The notes under the pieces are model-generated. The model saw only the letters and a list, made by a program, of their open reading frames with translations, searched no databases and had not been told where the DNA came from. A stretch of DNA of 64,000 bases. Origin: Erodium maritimum. Taxonomy: Eukaryota; Streptophyta; Magnoliopsida; Geraniales; Geraniaceae. Location: the NCBI GenBank assembly GCA_963921825.1, contig OY997589.1, positions 69,796,523 through 69,860,522 of the forward strand, in the 5' to 3' direction. Shown here in pieces: positions 9,915-20,574 of this stretch (positions are counted from its first letter, which is position 1; each line of letters starts with the position of its first letter). Both the position numbers and the translations under genes were made by a program.

Positions 9915-12900
9915 ATCTAAACTCCAATATGTCCCCATCGACTTTACATGTCTAACATGTTCAGGCAGTGACACTGCCTTAGTCAAAGGGTTGGCTATGT
10001 TATCATCTGTTGCAATATCGGTTATCTTCACTTCACCTCAGTTCAGTATTTATCTGATGAGGTGGATACGCCGCAGTACATGTTTGGATTTGTTATGCGA
10101 TCTAGGCTTTTAGCTTGCGCAATGGCCCTTGTGTTGTCGCAAAATGGATTCACCGGACTGGATGGGTTTTTAATTACACCCAGCCCTGCCATGAATTTCC
10201 AAATCCACATAGCCTCCTTAGCTGCCTCTGCAGCATCCATGTACTTGGCCTCTGTCGTAGATTCGGCAATGGTATCTTGCTTTACGCTTTCCCAGCTAAA
10301 GCTCTGCCATTCAGCGTAAACACATATCCTGATTGACTTCTAAAGTCATCTGGATTTGTCTTGGAAAACTAGCGTCTACTCATCCTTCGACGACTAGTTC
10401 AGCATCATCTTTCCCCCGGGTTAGAATGATGTCTACTGGTACAACATAAGGCTTACGAGACGTCTGGTCTCATACATGTCATGGCATATATGATCGATCC
10501 TGCCCCCAGGCGCATAGGATTTTCATCATCCTTTTCAGCTCATCAGGTGTCTTAGGACACTAAGTCTTGCTGAGATGAATGCCATGACTAGTGGGTAAGA
10601 GTTCTTTCTTTGAATCGAGCATTAAGAACCTACTCAATGCCTTGTTCACATAGGTTCCCTGACTTAAATCCAAGACCCTCTTGGTGCGATCTCTACATAT
10701 CTTAATCCCTAAGATATAAGAAGCATCGCCTAAGTCATTTATTGAAAAACACTTCCTCAACCAAGCTTTAGTCTCGTGCAAGGTTGGGATGTCGTTTTCA
10801 ATGAGAACCAGAAAGGTAATCTTGCTCCCACTAGCCTTCTTATAAACGCAAGATTAATCCTCGTTCTTGATTAAGCCAAATCCAATTACAGCTTCATCAA
10901 AACGAAGGATCCAACTCCGAGAAGTTCGTTTCAATCCATAAATGGATTTCAACAACTTATAAATCTTTCCTTTATTCTTCGGATCGTCAAAACCTTTGGG
11001 CCGAGACATACAAACGTACTCAGTCAAATTTCCATTTAGGAAAGCGGTTTTGACATCCACTTGCCATATCTCGTAATTATAATACGCAGTTATGTCAAGA
11101 AGAATTTGGATCGATTTTGACCATAGCCACTAAGGAGAAGGTTTCCTCATAGTCAATCCATGCCTATAACCTTTCTCCACCAGTTGAGCTTTGTAGGTCA
11201 GAGGGTTGCCGTCCATGTCCATCTTCACCTTGAAGATCCATTTGCATCCGATGGTCCTCACACCATTGATGGGATCAACCGGTTCCCAGACTCGGTTGTC
11301 CGACATAGATTGCATTTCCTCCCTCATGGCTCCCAGCCATAACTCGGAGTTGGGCCCATCCACGACTTCCTGAAAGGTGGCTGGATCATCGTGATCCACC
11401 ATGACTTCATTGTCACCTCCGGATACCATATCTTGGAGGTGGAAGATTGATCCTTTCAAATCGTCTTGGACCTTCCGGAATTGTAACAGGAATTGGTTCT
11501 TACTCTACGACAATCTCTGACTCCTTTCTACTGGGTTGTCAATTGGTTTAGACAGATCTGTACCATCCTGAATTTCTTCGAGATGCACAGTCCTTCCAAT
11601 GACGTCTTTGGAAACAAAACTTCTTTTCCATAAAGACCCCACCCCAAGCGACGAACACCATGTTCTCACTGGGATTGTAGAAATAGTATCCCCTTGTTTC
11701 TTTGGGACACCACACGAAGGTGCATATCTCAGATCTTGGTTCGAGCTTAGTCGAAACCAAATGTTTCACATAAGTCTCGTAACCACAAATCTTTAGGAAG
11801 GACAAAGCGGGCATCATCCCGTACCATTTTTTAAAATGGTGTCCCTTCCACACCATTCGTCGAAGCCCGATTCACTATGAATGCGGTCGTCTCTAGAGCA
11901 AAACCCCTAAAAGAGATTGGGAGATCAGTCCAACTAATCATGGAACAGACCATTGTCTAACAATGTCCGATTTCTCCGTTTGGCTACACCTTTCAACTAT
12001 AGTGACCTAGGAGGAGTCCATTCCAAAAGGATCCCATTCTCTTTTAGATGATCTAATAACTCTGTGGTCAAGTATTTTCCACCTCGATCCAATCGAAGTG
12101 CCTTAATACCTTTGTCGAGCTGGTTTTCTACTATAGTCTTAAACTCTTTGAATTTATCAAAAGCTTCAGACTTATGTCTCACCGAATAGACATAACCATA
12201 TTTACTGTAATCATCAGTAAATGTGATAAAGTAGCTAAAACCCCTCCTGGCAGGTGAACTTATTGGTCTACACACATTCGAGTGTATCAGCTCCAATAAT
12301 TCACCCGCCCTTTCATCGCGATCGATAAAGGGCACTTTAGTCATTTTTCCCATCAAACAAACCTTGCACCTATCGATCGAATGGAATTCGAATGAACCTG
12401 AAAGCCCGCACTTCTGAAGTGCTGATAGGCGCTTCTTATTTATGCGACCCAAATGACAGTGCCATAACAGAGTTAGGTTTAAATCGTTGGATTTAGACCT
12501 CTTGGTATTAACGGAATATATAGAACTTGAGGCATTGTTACCCATATCTAATATGTACAATCCTCCAACCATGTCAGTACTGGTATAAAACATATCATTG
12601 CATAGAACATTGAAAACTCCATTTCCAATATTAACATTATATCCTTCCTTGTTAAACACGGATACAGATATAATATTCCTACTAAAAGTAGGTATGCAAT
12701 ATACATTATACAATACTAAGACAAGGCCTCTTGGCAAAGCAAGACTCATGGATCCTACAGCAGTTGCCACAACTCTGAGGTCCACTTCGTGCTTTCCAGA
12801 CCTCTCCTACTTTCAGCCACCATATATAAGTGCATGTGTGAGATTCAGTCCTGGTATCTAATACCCATGAATCTTTGGAAGTAGAGAGATGTAGCTCTAT

Positions 12901-13414
12901 AGAGTTAATACCGGATGAAGGCACGGTCCCACCGCCCTTCCTTAGATCATCCAGGTTTCCTGATGAAGGCGCAGTCCTACTGCCCTTCTTCAGATCATCC
13001 ACGCTATTTGATGAAGGCGCAGTCCCACTGCCCTTCTTCAGATCAGCCGTGAACTTCCTGTAATCCCGGTTCCAATGACCAGGCTGTTGGCAGTAGAAGC
13101 AGACATTCTCATGTGTCTCATCTTTCCTGCCAAGTGCGCATGGGCCCCGCCCTTGCCACTTCCAATTCCCTTGTTGACCATCAGAATATCCTTGGATCCC
13201 AGATCCCTGATATATTCTTCTCAGCAATTAATGACACTTCATGTAACTCTGATATGGTCTTAGAGACAGCCTTGTCATGGACATATTCTTTGCGTTCAGA
13301 CCTGAGGACTATCCTCAAAATTCTGTACCAGTCCAAATAGTTTGTCCCATTTAGCTTGACCCTGTCAAGAATGGTTTTTAATGACAAACTATTAATGTTC
13401 GCTGAACTTGCCAT
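9915..13414 (-). pseudogene. copia-2 gag-pol, multiply broken, RT active site deleted
   Basis: Gag starts at 13414 (MASSANINSLSLKTILDRVK) but loses its frame after about 75 codons, and most of the usual gag is missing. A CCHC knuckle follows at about 13062-13104 (CFYCQQPGHWNRDY, last Cys changed to Tyr), then three copies of a 16-residue repeat (DDLKKGSRTAPSSGNL type, 12905-13048). The protease motif is DTR instead of DTG (about 12850). The integrase zinc region (HCHLGRINKKRL, then CKVCLMGK) and core (FITFTDDYSKYGYVY) lie at 12500-12000 and break off there. RT fragments are at 11459-11130, 11060-10854 and 10781-10560, and the RNase H end at 10240-9920 (LPEHVRHVKSMGT). In the RT, FLVL is followed directly by IENDIP near 10802, so the seven residues YVDDILL that hold the two catalytic aspartates are gone. 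An 8-base deletion near 11160 is private to this copy. Confidence 0.85.
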
Positions 13415-14960
13415 TTGATCTACAACAGATAAAATTCAATCAGTAAACTGAATAAATTTTATGAAGATCAAGCTTAGACACCAACAATCGATTCTAAACC
13501 TTTAGAATCTGAAACCAAGATCCTTGATTCACTCGATTAAGCTGAACTAATGCTCACCACTTAATAGAGCTATGTAGGTAGGACTCCATCCAATCACATC
13601 CAATGTGACTCTTGGCTAGGGTATGTACATATGTACACGACTTACCCTATCTGTTACCCTAGCTCAACCTCAGGCTGAGAATCGTAGTCGGGTCCACCAA
13701 TTTTCAACTATGGCCCGTCACTATGTAGGTGCTCCGCTAATGCGCACGACACCCACATATGTCGTCCAAACCTACTACCCCGCTTCCCCATGGATGCTCC
13801 GCTAATGCGCACGACACCCATAGGACGGGGAGGTAGTAAGGTGTTGATGATTGGGAGGTATCGGACATGACCCGCTTTTACTTGTCCAGTTGTGTTCAAA
13901 ACTTTGGCACATCCTAGATGCGATGAGCACATCAACTACATTCCAAATGCAATGATGCCTCAAATTACATCCAATGTAATTCTTCCTTTGAACCCGTCAA
14001 CTACATCCAATGCAATGACGGTTCTAAGGGTTCACACACAAGGATTAAAATTCCAATTTTATCTTTGCATGTGAGGTGATATGCTCGGTAAATAAAGTTA
14101 GGCATGCAATTCTAAAGCACATAGAATTAATCATGCATAAACTAAACCAAGCATAAAGCGATAAATGTGCACATAATAGCCCCCTAAACTAACTCCCACT
14201 AGCTTCTTGAGCTCCACCGACTCCAAGCCGATGCCAACACCCGAAAAGCCACCAAATGACCTTTTCGCCCTTTCTTCATCTTGAGTAAAATATTACAATT
14301 TAATACACGACTCGCAGGTCGGGAATAAATAAATATTACAAACAAGTGGTTCGACGACCACACCTTGAAAGAATAATTACACGCTAACACTAACGGCTCG
14401 CAGACCGTGAAAAGCGATAAATAATTAAATTGAGCTCGGGGCTATTATGTACACCATGCCAACATCACATCACACATCGTGTTATCAAACAAGCATGTTA
14501 TCAAACATCATGTGATTTTCCGGTTTTAATTAATAGCCAAGTTTCGAAAAAAAAAAATTTGATGCTCGGTTTATCGAAACCGTTCAAAAATGAAACTTTT
14601 GAACATTTGATCTTCGAGTTCGTCATGACGGTTCCAAACTCGTCATAACTAACAAAACGGTTTAGCCTTGGCATATCAACCATCCAATGGTCATGCTTGG
14701 CCTAGCTCCGTCCAACGGATCCCCGTTCGGTCTCGGTTTCGGCTCCCCGAGAGTCCCGCTCCCGAGACCCGAAAAATCAAACTTTTTTCAAAATTTCCAG
14801 ATTTGAAATAATTTTCAAAATTCATTTTACATGCATTAAATCCATAAACAATAATTTAACACATGTTATCAAACAATTTAGCAAAACAACATGCCAAAAA
14901 CGAAACTTTCAAGCAAAACCGAAACTTTGAACACCGTCTTGTGAATCCCGAAGGTAGCAC
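13415..14960 (-). other. copia-2 untranslated leader
   Basis: Non-coding stretch between PBS and gag. It contains a short duplicated block, GCTCCGCTAATGCGCACGAC, at about 13733 and 13798, and several copies of a CATCCAATG motif. Its outer 846 bases are duplicated at 7358-8203. Confidence 0.75.
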
Positions 14961-14973
14961 GGCTCTGATACCA
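14961..14973 (-). other. primer binding site (initiator Met tRNA) of copia-2
   Basis: GGCTCTGATACCA on the plus strand, which is TGGTATCAGAGCC on the element strand, complementary to the 3' end of plant initiator methionine tRNA. It sits one base inside the 5' LTR. Confidence 0.9.
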
Positions 14974-14974
14974 C

Positions 14975-16662
14975 TGTTGGGTCTCGAGGTAAGGTTGGAG
15001 ATGAACCAACTCGCAGCGGAAAATCAATGAAAACCAAGAGACAATTAGAACCATGAAACAACTAACAAAGAATGGATTAACAAGAGAAAAATTCAGCACT
15101 AGTTCTTACCAAAACAAGAACACCGGTTAACGAATGATTGGCTTGAGTCTCCAAGACGCCTACGTATCCACATGGGAATCAAAGCCACGTAGTTCTTCTC
15201 TTTGAGGACTCAAGAACACAAACATGGAGGTGGAAACTAGCCAAACCCGAAATGGCCATGGAAGAGGGAGAGAAAATGTGTTTCCTATTCTTGTCTTGTC
15301 TTTGTTATGTTGAAAAAAGATGACTTAAACATAACAAAACCCATACTTGTCCAACTAAAGGCATGGGACAAGTATGGTGTCAAGTAAGGTGTAAATAGGA
15401 CAAAGTATGGCAAGACAAGATTGGGTTAGGTGGTGAATCACCAACACCTTAATCCTTGTCTTGCTTACTTAGTACTAATTAATCAAGACTTGATTAATTA
15501 GTTCTATGGGCCTTGGTTGCATGGGCCTTTCATGGGCCTCTTGGAACATGGCCCGTGGCCATTTCTAACGAGGTCCCGTGATTCGCTCATCGCCTCCAAG
15601 CCTTCCATACCGGAAATGTCCAACATTATCCGACGCGATCAATCCCAAGACTCCAAGCCTTGTCTCGATCCGTAAAGTCCTATTCACGTACGGGCACATG
15701 ACCCAAAACCCAGTTTTGGTCATGTCCCGAGACAACTCCCTTTTGGCCATTCTCCATAAATGTGTCAATGAGTTTCATCCTCCGGTGTGACCCTTAGGTT
15801 TATGCATGTCAATAGATCAACGTAAAATCCCATTTTACTTGATCCTATTTAAGTGGCAACTAACGAGACTTTAGTATTGCCTGACACTGCATAACGAATC
15901 GACCCTGTCGATTCTAACCTTTCCGTCATCCCTGTCATTATCCTTTTATCTCCGATATCCTGATTGAGATAAGGCATAGAGCCGTCATCCTTATTATTCT
16001 CAATCACCGTTCCTTGATATGTGAGATGACTGAAGATATGATACCCAGTATCATGTGCATGGCCATGCTATTCTTCCAGTCACTCTCGATCAAGTGGCCG
16101 AGAACCGATATCTTTCCCATACCTTAGTATGAGGGATAAATCCCTTAGCCGTCTTTCGTGTCACTCATGTAGCCCGTCCCCAAGCCAATCCTGGCCGTTA
16201 TGGAAGCCCTGTTACGGACAACGTTAGGCTCAGGTCAAACTCAGTTGTTGACTACATAGCGATCACAAAGACTCCTTGGTCTAAGGATACATGACAAGCT
16301 ACAACACTGAATATGTTCATGACTTAATCTATGGCACATATTCAGGGCGGGTCGTCCAATATCATGTCCCACATGATATCTATGATCAGACTCCGGAATC
16401 CCATTCCAATGACTAACAGAACGTAAGCCATAAAGAGCCATCTTTCATACTAGTCGCTTGTAGTGAAGCTTTGTTGACTAGGGACCCATCGAGTGTGATC
16501 TATCTCGATCTATGGTTCTATTCGCATGGTGGGCATAGATCAGAGCACACATCGATATATTACCCCAACACATAAGTAATATAAAGCCGCTTTAATTTTA
16601 TTGCTAACGATGATATATACATTTGGACATTTAGGATTGAACTACGGGCACTAAGACTAACA
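14975..16662 (-). repeat. LTR of copia-2 (right, 5' LTR)
   Basis: 1688 bp with TGTTGGGTC...GACTAACA ends, matching 8204-9891. It abuts the broken DUF4283 gene at 16663. Confidence 0.92.
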
Positions 16663-18039
16663 ATTAGCCTTTAGGCAAAACTGTAGGCTGAAAGTCACTA
16701 GAGCCTGTGTCAGGTCGTCCTCTTCCTTTCGATTAACCCCTCCCACGATAGTAGTCCATGGATGCGGGTTACATATAGACTTAAGTACCTTTGTATGCAT
16801 CAAAACAAAATTTGGAAACCCGGGTGTTCCCATCAAAGACTTTGGAACATGAGGTGTCACAGCTTCCCAATATGATCAAAAGTAACCATACGTTTAGACG
16901 ACTGGTGGAGCATGTACGGAGTCCCCATATCTTATTGCAAATTGATCTACCCCCCCCGGATGGACCGCCAAGAAATCCTGATTAATATGGCCAAGTCGGG
17001 CGCACCGGAAGCAAAAGTGTGACAGCTTCTCATACTTGAGACGGGCTGTAAAAGGAAATGCAAGCCCCTCAAACCGGAGCCTGAGATGTTGTTGGAGAGG
17101 AAGGGAAGCATCAATTTCCACCCGGAGCCACATGAAAATGTCTCATCCTTTAGGCTTCGTCGGGTTGTCTGCTTTGCCCGTTTCCACTTCATTCCCTAGT
17201 TTAGAGACAATAACTTCCCTCATATTGGAAGTCGTAGCCTCAACCAGTATATCAAATGCTCTTATCGACATGTAAACATGACAAAAGATCAATGATTCCA
17301 ATTGAGTAAGGGCGGGAGTGGCGTGATGAGCAACACAATACCATAAAAGAACCATGACCTCCTAGCCCTAATACCTTGCATCGCACCTTGGGAAGGGAAG
17401 AAGAACGAGACAGTCTAGTTCGTGAGGAGTTGAACCGTAAATCCCTGGACGTCCCAAGTGTTGACTATTAAACCAAAAAGGGTTCGTGGTCTTACCTGTT
17501 TGTCGACAAGTAGACGGGCCCAAGGGAAAAACGGTATCGATCATTGTCCATTGTTAGAACGACGCTGGCGGGGACGTCAAAAATATCTTCATCATCGTCA
17601 AAATCATCATCTTTCTTCTCCCCGATGATTACTCTGATGAGTTTTTCTTGAATATTCTCAACCGAGCTCGGCTTTGTCTTCTCCACTAGGGTAGGAGGAA
17701 CGGTGGAAGTTGAAGCACGGAGCCAAAATTCTGGACCTTCTCCCAAGAGAGACCCCATTACATGTTTTTTTGGAGTCCCGAAAATGCCAATAATTGTAGA
17801 GGAGTTGGGGAAAGAAGTGGTCGGGGAAAAAATTGGGCGTACGGGAGGAGTGACGGTAGCTAAGGTATATGTGGAGTTGGAGCTTGAGGATTCATGTTCA
17901 GAGAGGCAATAAGCGGTGGAGATAAGTTTTGTGGTGGCGAATCTAAAGGCGATAAGGGTTGAGAGGGTAAAGACGGTGAAAGGGGCTCAAAAGAGCTCCG
18001 GCGAGCAGAAATGGGAGAAGAGGAATGGTTAGACGCCAT
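16663..18039 (-). pseudogene. DUF4283 / CCHC zinc-knuckle retroelement protein, broken
   Basis: A plausible start is the ATG at 18039-18037 (MASNHSSSPISARRSSFEPL, serine/proline rich). Downstream come an acidic patch (DDDFDDDEDIFD, about 17610-17570), a DUF4283 region near 17355-17140 (TQLESLIFCHVYMSIRAFDI; GKADNPTKPKG), then RLRFEGLAFPFTARLKYEKL and the knuckle FCFRCARLGHINQDFL at about 17010-16970, whose last Cys is Phe. This order is that of plant DUF4283/zf-CCHC_4 proteins, which are ORF1/gag-like parts of LINE-type retroelements. Stops and frame changes occur throughout. The sequence ends abruptly at the copia-2 LTR at 16663, and no matching remainder was found on the other side of that element. 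Confidence 0.75.
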
Positions 18040-18746
18040 CTACACCGCCTCAAAAGAAGAGATATGAGGAATGTGAGAGACATATGACAGAGAACACGCG
18101 AGGGGAGGGGCTCTATGACAGAAATACTAATTGAAATCGAATTATGGTTTTAGGGTTTTAAATCTCTCAGTACATTGGATGACATCGTCTAACTTTATAC
18201 AATACGAAAGTAAATTCAATTTAACTAATAATGTTTCGGAGAAGAATCGGTCTTTAGGGATACTATTAGTGACAAACGCCCCTTTTGGTAGTCACTTGAC
18301 TTCTTACACATTCGCGACATTCAAGCACGAAAAGACGATATTATAGAAAGTAGCTAACAGAGAGCATAATATGACGATTTTGATCTATTCATATGTTTTA
18401 CACTCGATGCTTCCTGTTTTGATTATTAAGGAGATGATAAATCTGATTATGTTCCTCGTTTTGAAGAAGATAAACCTAATGTCCAGTATTGAAGGAGAAG
18501 AGGTTGATAGTGTAAATATATTTCTATTAAAATTAAAAGTTAAAATATGAATTCATGAGTAACCGTTGAACTTTCGTCCAAACCTATACAAGACATCTTG
18601 ATGATCAAACCTTCATCCGAACAGAAACCTTGTGTAAAATTCGTTCCCTAATTCGTCCATTCTTTGACTGTTTATTTAAATCCGATCCTTGCTGAAGATG
18701 CTCTCAAACGTAGTAAGAAGCAGCATTAGAACAAAATATTAAACTA
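18040..18746. other. no gene seen
   Basis: AT-rich intergenic sequence. No open frame here resembles a known domain. Confidence 0.5.
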
Positions 18747-18755
18747 AAACAAAAT
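18747..18755. repeat. 9-bp target duplication of MITE, left copy
   Basis: AAACAAAAT, repeated exactly at 19144-19152. Confidence 0.88.
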
Positions 18756-19143
18756 GGGAAAACTCTATTTCCTAACCTTTACAAACGTTTCATTATTAGA
18801 TCCTAACCCAGACAAACGTTTGGTCTCAATTCCTAACATAATAGGTTTGGAATTTCTCAGAAACTATAAAAAGCCGTCCAAACTCACGATTCCGTCAACT
18901 CGTCGAACATTGGGTTTGGTTGCTTGAGAACGAGGATAAGTTCAACGTCGAGGAAGGCACCATGGGTAACGTACGCCAACAACGACAACGCTTGGATGAG
19001 TTGACGGAATCGTGAGTTTAGACGGCTTTTTATAGTTTCTGAGAAATTCCAAACCTATTATGTTAGGAATTGAGACCAAACGTTAGTCTGGGTTAGGATC
19101 TGATAATAAAACGTTTGTAAAAATTAGGAAACAAAGTTATCCC
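18756..19143. mobile_element. Mutator-like MITE with about 145-bp inverted arms
   Basis: 388 bp, bounded by GGGAAAACTC and its imperfect complement GTTATCCC. The left arm (18756 to about 18901) and right arm (about 18998 to 19143) are inverted copies with only scattered mismatches, separated by about 96 bases. A 9-bp duplication and very long terminal inverted repeats are typical of Mutator-like elements. There is no transposase, so it is non-autonomous. It lies about 0.7 kb upstream of the LysM gene and would form a near-complete hairpin if transcribed. Confidence 0.88.
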
Positions 19144-19152
19144 AAACAAAAT
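19144..19152. repeat. 9-bp target duplication of MITE, right copy
   Basis: AAACAAAAT, identical to 18747-18755. Confidence 0.88.
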
Positions 19153-19758
19153 CGATAGGAAGTGTATCTTTTACAAACATTAACCGTTGGCAATAGCAAG
19201 TAAACAACCTACCTTGAACGCTGAAAAGGTACTGCATTCCATCCTTTTGTTTAATCTGATAAATGTGTTACATTTTTAAAAAGACAGTAACTCTCCACCG
19301 GTTAAAGATTTGAGAAACAAACAAAGAGTAAAATTATTAACTTTGTTCACGACCAAATTAAATATATTTTATCTGACCGCCTTTACTAATAAATTTGGTC
19401 ACCTACGCACCACGTATAACGTATAAGTAAATAGTAATCTTCAAAATCACACATCGGCAGATGTAAGGCTGACCTAATAAAAAAATGGTTACATAATGTT
19501 CTCTCACTCTTAAAAACGTACGTAATGTTTTTACATCACGACTTGAATGATGTAATCGGATGTTTTTAACACGTTATCTCAAGTATTTAATCGACTTAAT
19601 ATATGTGTATGTATATCAAACTCAGTTGATTAAGACGTCGTAATAATTTTCTCTACCCAACTAAAACTCGAAACGTAGAGAGGTGAGGTCCTTTTCAGTA
19701 ATTTGATGAATCGATGAACCCAATTTGGTTGAACGCAAACATCCAAACGACGTCTCTC
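19153..19758 (+). promoter_or_regulatory. probable upstream region of the LysM gene
   Basis: AT-rich, no coding sequence recognised. It lies between the MITE and the TATA box and is inferred to carry the promoter; I cannot assign specific elements. Confidence 0.4.
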
Positions 19759-19766
19759 TATAAATA
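19759..19766 (+). promoter_or_regulatory. TATA box of the LysM gene
   Basis: TATAAATA lies 66 bases before the chosen ATG. Initiation is expected about 30 bases further on, near 19790, giving a leader of about 40 bases. Because an upstream ATG at 19714 would lie before the TATA box, it is not used. Confidence 0.6.
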
Positions 19767-19831
19767 TACGCACAAAATCATCTATTTTCCAAAACTCTCG
19801 GTGCCATCAACAAGGCCCTGTTTTTATATCC

Positions 19832-20170
19832 ATGGCAGACAAAAGGAAGACGACGAGAACAGGGGGATCGTCGGCGGCGGCGGCATGGTTCTGTGGCGGC
19901 GTCATGGTGATAGAATTGATCCTGGTGGGATCCATTTATTCGAAATCGGGAGTGGCCGGAGGAGGGGTGGGGAACCGACTGGTGTTCGACCGGCAGCGAC
20001 CGTGCGAGGAAATCTATGTGGTCGGAGAAGGCGAGACGCTGAACACAATCAGCGACAAGTGCGGCGACCCTTTCATTGTGGAGAGGAATCCCCATATCCA
20101 CGACCCCGACGATGTGTTCCCCGGACTTGTCATCAAGATCACTCCTTCCGATCCTACGAGAAGGACCTAG
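19832..20170 (+). CDS. small LysM-domain membrane protein
   Basis: 112 residues, single exon, the one host-like gene that can be supported here. Residues 1-12 are basic (MADKRKTTRTGG), residues 14-36 are hydrophobic (AAAAWFCGGVMVIELILVG), and residues 60-106 form a LysM module: YVVGEGETLNTISDKCGD, then RNPHIHDPDDVF, ending PGLVIKITPS. This matches the small plant family of about 100-residue proteins with one N-terminal membrane segment and one LysM, whose function is not well defined. LysM modules generally bind N-acetylglucosamine glycans such as chitin or peptidoglycan. With no kinase or GPI signal it is unlikely to be a receptor by itself. The start ATG sits in a good context (TCCATGGCA) after a TATA box. 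No stop or frameshift is present. Confidence 0.88.
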   Translation: MADKRKTTRTGGSSAAAAWFCGGVMVIELILVGSIYSKSGVAGGGVGNRLVFDRQRPCEEIYVVGEGETLNTISDKCGDPFIVERNPHIHDPDDVFPGLVIKITPSDPTRRT

Positions 20171-20574
20171 TGGACTTGAAGTTACTTGCTATGCTATACT
20201 CTCTGTTTGTTTGATATTCATCTTGGAGTTTTTTTTCTTCCCTATATTGATGACGAGGATGAACTTTGAAGAACTAAGCAACATAAATAAATCGAGTATA
20301 GAAAAAGTAAAATAATTGGATTGATCGGGGGAAAGAGATGTATCTTCAATGGGAATATTTGTAACCGTATTCGCGATAAACCCGAACAAAAAAGATAGTT
20401 TACGTTTTTGCTCTACACAGCCATGATGCCAACCGGGCACTTAACCCAAATGAAATTATATCTGATTAGTTCTTTAATTTATATGAACTATAGACTTACA
20501 TTATTTGTTAACTTTATAATCGGTGATATTTGAGAGACCAGATAACAAGACTCATCTAATTTTAGGATGGCAAG
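20171..20574 (+). other. 3' region of the LysM gene and spacer
   Basis: Non-coding. AATAAA at about 20286-20291 is a candidate near-upstream polyadenylation signal, 116 bases after the stop codon. Confidence 0.4.

Larger units (their letters stand above)
8204..16662 (-). mobile_element. Ty1/copia retrotransposon, non-autonomous (copia-2)
   Basis: Complete LTR-internal-LTR unit of 8459 bp on the minus strand: 5' LTR 14975-16662, tRNA-Met-type PBS 14961-14973, leader, short gag, protease, integrase, RT, RNase H, polypurine tract 9892-9911, 3' LTR 8204-9891. No 5-bp target duplication is visible, because the left side continues into a second truncated element copy rather than into host flank. 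It belongs to the same family as 38057-46527. Identical-looking LTRs indicate a recent origin, by insertion or by LTR recombination. Confidence 0.9.

Noticed and set aside
14961..14973. GGCTCTGATACCA as a possible tRNA gene fragment
   Set aside because: It is a primer binding site complementary to initiator Met tRNA, at the correct place beside LTRs. No cloverleaf surrounds it. I did not see any tRNA or rRNA gene, although I could not scan for them exhaustively.
19714..20214. Longer frame overlapping the LysM gene in another frame
   Set aside because: Starts before the TATA box, and the text is arginine-rich out-of-frame translation of the LysM coding region.
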